From positions 1 to 61,413 of the forward strand of contig CAKSVR010000011.1 of NCBI GenBank assembly GCA_934504345.1: a DNA stretch of 61,413 nucleotides. Direction: 5' to 3'. Both the position numbers and the translations under genes were made by a program. The DNA comes from an uncultured Agathobaculum sp. GTDB taxonomy: Bacteria > Bacillota > Clostridia > Oscillospirales > Butyricicoccaceae. Each line of letters begins with the position of its first letter. The stretch's first letter is position 1. Below are positions 59,240-61,413 of the stretch, in pieces. Below the pieces are notes generated by a model. The model made no database searches. It saw only the letters and a program-made list of their open reading frames with translations, and was not told the origin of the DNA.

Positions 59240-61165
59240 TTACAGCTTTTCCGCTTCCTTGAGCCACAGCGCGGATACGGCATCGGACGGCATACGCCAG
59301 TCGCCGCGCGGCGAGAGTGTTACCGTGCCGACCTTGGGGCCGTCCGGCAGGCACGAGCGCTTGAACTGCTGCGTGAAGAAGCGGCGCACGAACGTCGTCA
59401 GCCACTTTTTGATGGTCGCATCGTCATACACGCCTGCAAAGGTCTTGTGCGCGGCGCGGAAGATCTTGCGCGGCGGATAGCCGAAGCGCAGCATATAATA
59501 CAGGAAAAAGTCATGCAGCTCATACGGGCCGACCAGATCCTCGGTCTTTTGGCTGATCTCACCGTCCTTGGGCGGCAGCAGCTCGGGCGATACCGGGGTA
59601 TCGAGCACATCCTGCAAAACGTCGGACAGCTCGCCGAGCGTGCGGTCGGCCTCATAGGCAACAAGATAGCGCACCAGCGTTTTCGGGATAGAGCCGTTCA
59701 CGCCGTACATACTCATGTGGTCGCCGTTATAGGTCGCCCAGCCGAGCGCCAGCTCGGACAGGTCGCCCGTGCCGACCACCATGCCGCCGTTCTTGTTGGC
59801 AAGGTTCATCAGCACCAGCGTACGCATACGCGCCTGACCGTTCTCAAAGGTGACGGAAAGATCGTCCTTGGACTGGCCGATGTCCATGAAATGCTGATCG
59901 ACTGCCGCCTTGATGTCCACGGTTTCCAGCGTGACGCCGTAGGCCTCGGCCAGCTTTTCGGCGTTGCCCTTGGTGCGGGCGGTCGTGCCGAAGCACGGCA
60001 TGGTGACGGCCAGAATGCCCTTGCGGTCGAGCTCCAGCATATCGAATGCGTGTACGAGCACGATAAGCGCGAGCGTGGAATCCAGTCCGCCGGACAGGCC
60101 GACGACCGCCGTTTTTGCGTGCGTGTGGCGCAGACGGGTGGCAAGGCCGGTCGCCTGAAGCGTGAGGATCTCCTCGCAGCGCTCGTCGCGCAGTGCCTTG
60201 TTCGCCGGAACGAACGGCGTGCGCGGGAATGTACGGTCAACCAGGTCGTTCTCCACCGGCTCGAGCGAGAACGAGAACACGCCGCCCTCGACAGACTCGA
60301 ACGTGTTCATGCGCTGACGCTCGTGTGCAAGGCGCTGGAGATCAATATCGGCATAAATGATGCCCTGCGAGAACATTTTGCTCTCGGACAGCAGTGCGCC
60401 GTTCTCCGCGATGAGGTCGTGGCCCGCAAAAACGAGGTCCTGCGTGGACTCACCGAAACCGGCATCCGCGTACAGATACGCGCACAGCAGTCGGCCGGAC
60501 TGCTGACGCACGAGGTCGCGGCGGTAGCCCGCCTTGCCGATGATCTCATCCGAAGCGGACAGGTTGACGATAATGTGCGCGCCCATCTGCGCCAGCGCGG
60601 TGGACGGCGGATTCGGCACCCACAGGTCCTCGCAGATCTCCACGCCAAACGTGAACAGCGGCTGCTCGTCGCACCGGAAGATCGTGTCCGCCACCAGCGG
60701 CACACAGACGGTTTCGCCGTCCGCATTCCTGATGTCCACGCTCTCCATTCCGCCGGACAGCGTATCCGCCGATACAAAATGGCGCTGCTCGTAGAACTCG
60801 GAGTAGTTCGGGATGTGGGTTTTCGGCACAAACGCCAGTACCTCGCCCGCATTGATAACGGCCGCGACGTTGTACAGCTTACCGCGCACACGCAGCGGCA
60901 GGCCGACCACGACAACGGCTTTCAGCTCTGCCGTTTCGCGGCATACCGTGCGGAGCGCCTCCAGCGCGCCCTCGAGCAGCGTTTCCTGCAAAAACAGGTC
61001 GCCGCAAGTGTAGCCGGTCAGGCACAGCTCAGGGAACGTGATGAGCTTCGCGCCCTTTGCGGCGGCCTCCTTTGCCTGCTTTACGATCTCGGAAACATTA
61101 TATTCGCAGTCCGCAGCGTGCAGATCGGGCGTTGCCGCGGCAATTTTGATAAATCCATCTCGCAT
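59240..61165 (-). CDS. nadE: Glutamine-dependent NAD synthetase
   Basis: The 641-residue protein has an N-terminal nitrilase-type glutaminase (FPELCLTGYTCGDLF with Glu; EQRHFVS; VEICEDLWVPNPPST with the Cys) and a C-terminal synthetase with the ATP pyrophosphatase loop VGLSGGLDSTLALIVL and GTGDLSELALGWATYNGDHM. It makes NAD from deaminated NAD. The ATG at 61165 follows GGGAAGGAG. Confidence 0.97.
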   Translation of the reverse strand: MRDGFIKIAAATPDLHAADCEYNVSEIVKQAKEAAAKGAKLITFPELCLTGYTCGDLFLQETLLEGALEALRTVCRETAELKAVVVVGLPLRVRGKLYNVAAVINAGEVLAFVPKTHIPNYSEFYEQRHFVSADTLSGGMESVDIRNADGETVCVPLVADTIFRCDEQPLFTFGVEICEDLWVPNPPSTALAQMGAHIIVNLSASDEIIGKAGYRRDLVRQQSGRLLCAYLYADAGFGESTQDLVFAGHDLIAENGALLSESKMFSQGIIYADIDLQRLAHERQRMNTFESVEGGVFSFSLEPVENDLVDRTFPRTPFVPANKALRDERCEEILTLQATGLATRLRHTHAKTAVVGLSGGLDSTLALIVLVHAFDMLELDRKGILAVTMPCFGTTARTKGNAEKLAEAYGVTLETVDIKAAVDQHFMDIGQSKDDLSVTFENGQARMRTLVLMNLANKNGGMVVGTGDLSELALGWATYNGDHMSMYGVNGSIPKTLVRYLVAYEADRTLGELSDVLQDVLDTPVSPELLPPKDGEISQKTEDLVGPYELHDFFLYYMLRFGYPPRKIFRAAHKTFAGVYDDATIKKWLTTFVRRFFTQQFKRSCLPDGPKVGTVTLSPRGDWRMPSDAVSALWLKEAEKL

Positions 61166-61204
61166 CAGTGATGCTCCTTCCCGTGGAGTAGTCCAGATAG
61201 AATC

Positions 61205-61233
61205 AGTATACCTCTTTTTCGCAGCTTACGCAA
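61205..61233 (-). promoter_or_regulatory. Promoter of nadE
   Basis: TTGCGT, 17-bp spacer, TATACT on the minus strand. Confidence 0.78.
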
Positions 61234-61343
61234 GACTCCCGGCCGTTTACGTTGGGAATCCGGTGTAATAAGCGGTGCAGAATTGAAAATTATGTCGAGT
61301 GCGGAGATAATGCAGCGGTTTGCGTTCTTTTCCGGACAAAACA

Positions 61344-61371
61344 AAAAGCAGTAACTTTCGTTACTGCTTTC
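61344..61371 (-). terminator. Terminator-like hairpin at the right edge
   Basis: AAAGCAGTAAC and GTTACTGCTTT stem; probably ends a gene beyond the window. The stretch 61234-61343 holds nothing I can support. Confidence 0.7.
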
Positions 61372-61413
61372 CGTGTGCGCGATGAGTTATCTTCCCGGGC
61401 CGTCACCAGCCAA

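Overview
The window looks like a chromosome segment of a Gram-positive, fairly GC-rich Clostridia bacterium (Bacillota), most likely a gut Oscillospiraceae/Ruminococcaceae-type organism. Evidence: a cysteine T-box leader, an L10 leader before rplJ-rplL, the darA-holB-ricT cluster, a NifS/NifU pair, near-consensus sigma-A promoters with 17-18 bp spacers, and many TTG/GTG starts. No tRNA or rRNA gene was seen and the species cannot be fixed.

Layout. 1-1950: end of an integrative element (excisionase-like gene, tyrosine integrase). 1950-4800: cysS in a Cys T-box operon with an LRAT-like gene. 4870-19540: a CRISPR island. Array 1 (plus) and array 2 (minus) share one repeat and point inward at a minus-strand type III-D operon resembling the fused III-Dv architecture: cas10 without HD domain, cas7-cas5-cas11, cas7-2x, csx19, cas7-insertion, a CARF-HEPN nuclease, a lone CARF protein, a sigma-factor-like protein and cas6. 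No cas1/cas2 is present. Between cas10 and array 2 lie mazF, a 119-aa unknown, a 29-aa peptide, four short hydrophobic peptides resembling phenol-soluble modulins and a glycine-rich peptide. Their three transcription units start behind the same non-housekeeping promoter-like element, GTGTGAAA-N16-CGATA, and a fourth copy lies just upstream. The most exciting reading is that the operon's sigma-like protein serves these promoters, so that CRISPR detection of foreign RNA could switch on membrane-active peptides and MazF. This is inference.

19550-31400: mfd, nifU, nifS, a membrane protein, an iron alcohol dehydrogenase, ricT-holB-darA and an Orn/Lys/Arg decarboxylase. 31900-34290: serC-serA. 34585-36250: ECF sigma and its DUF4179-type partner. 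36563-40844: an SLH/WG-repeat cell-surface protein and citrate synthase. 41780-44960: rplJ-rplL, rimO, pgsA. 45350-50914: an ArAE-type membrane protein, a 34-aa protein and potABCD. 51070-57250: a purine module (xanthine dehydrogenase xdhA-C-B, a ModE-like regulator, mocA, an NCS2 xanthine/uracil permease). 57500-61165: tyrA, a VanZ-like protein, nadE.

Small elements missed by ordinary gene calling: two type I toxin-antitoxin candidates (41.0-41.3 kb with a three-member sRNA family, and 45.0-45.3 kb); an antitoxin-RNA homologue that forms the leader and promoter of CRISPR array 2; two 161-bp MITE-like copies with terminal inverted repeats; REP/BIME-like palindromes; and hairpin-rich spacers.
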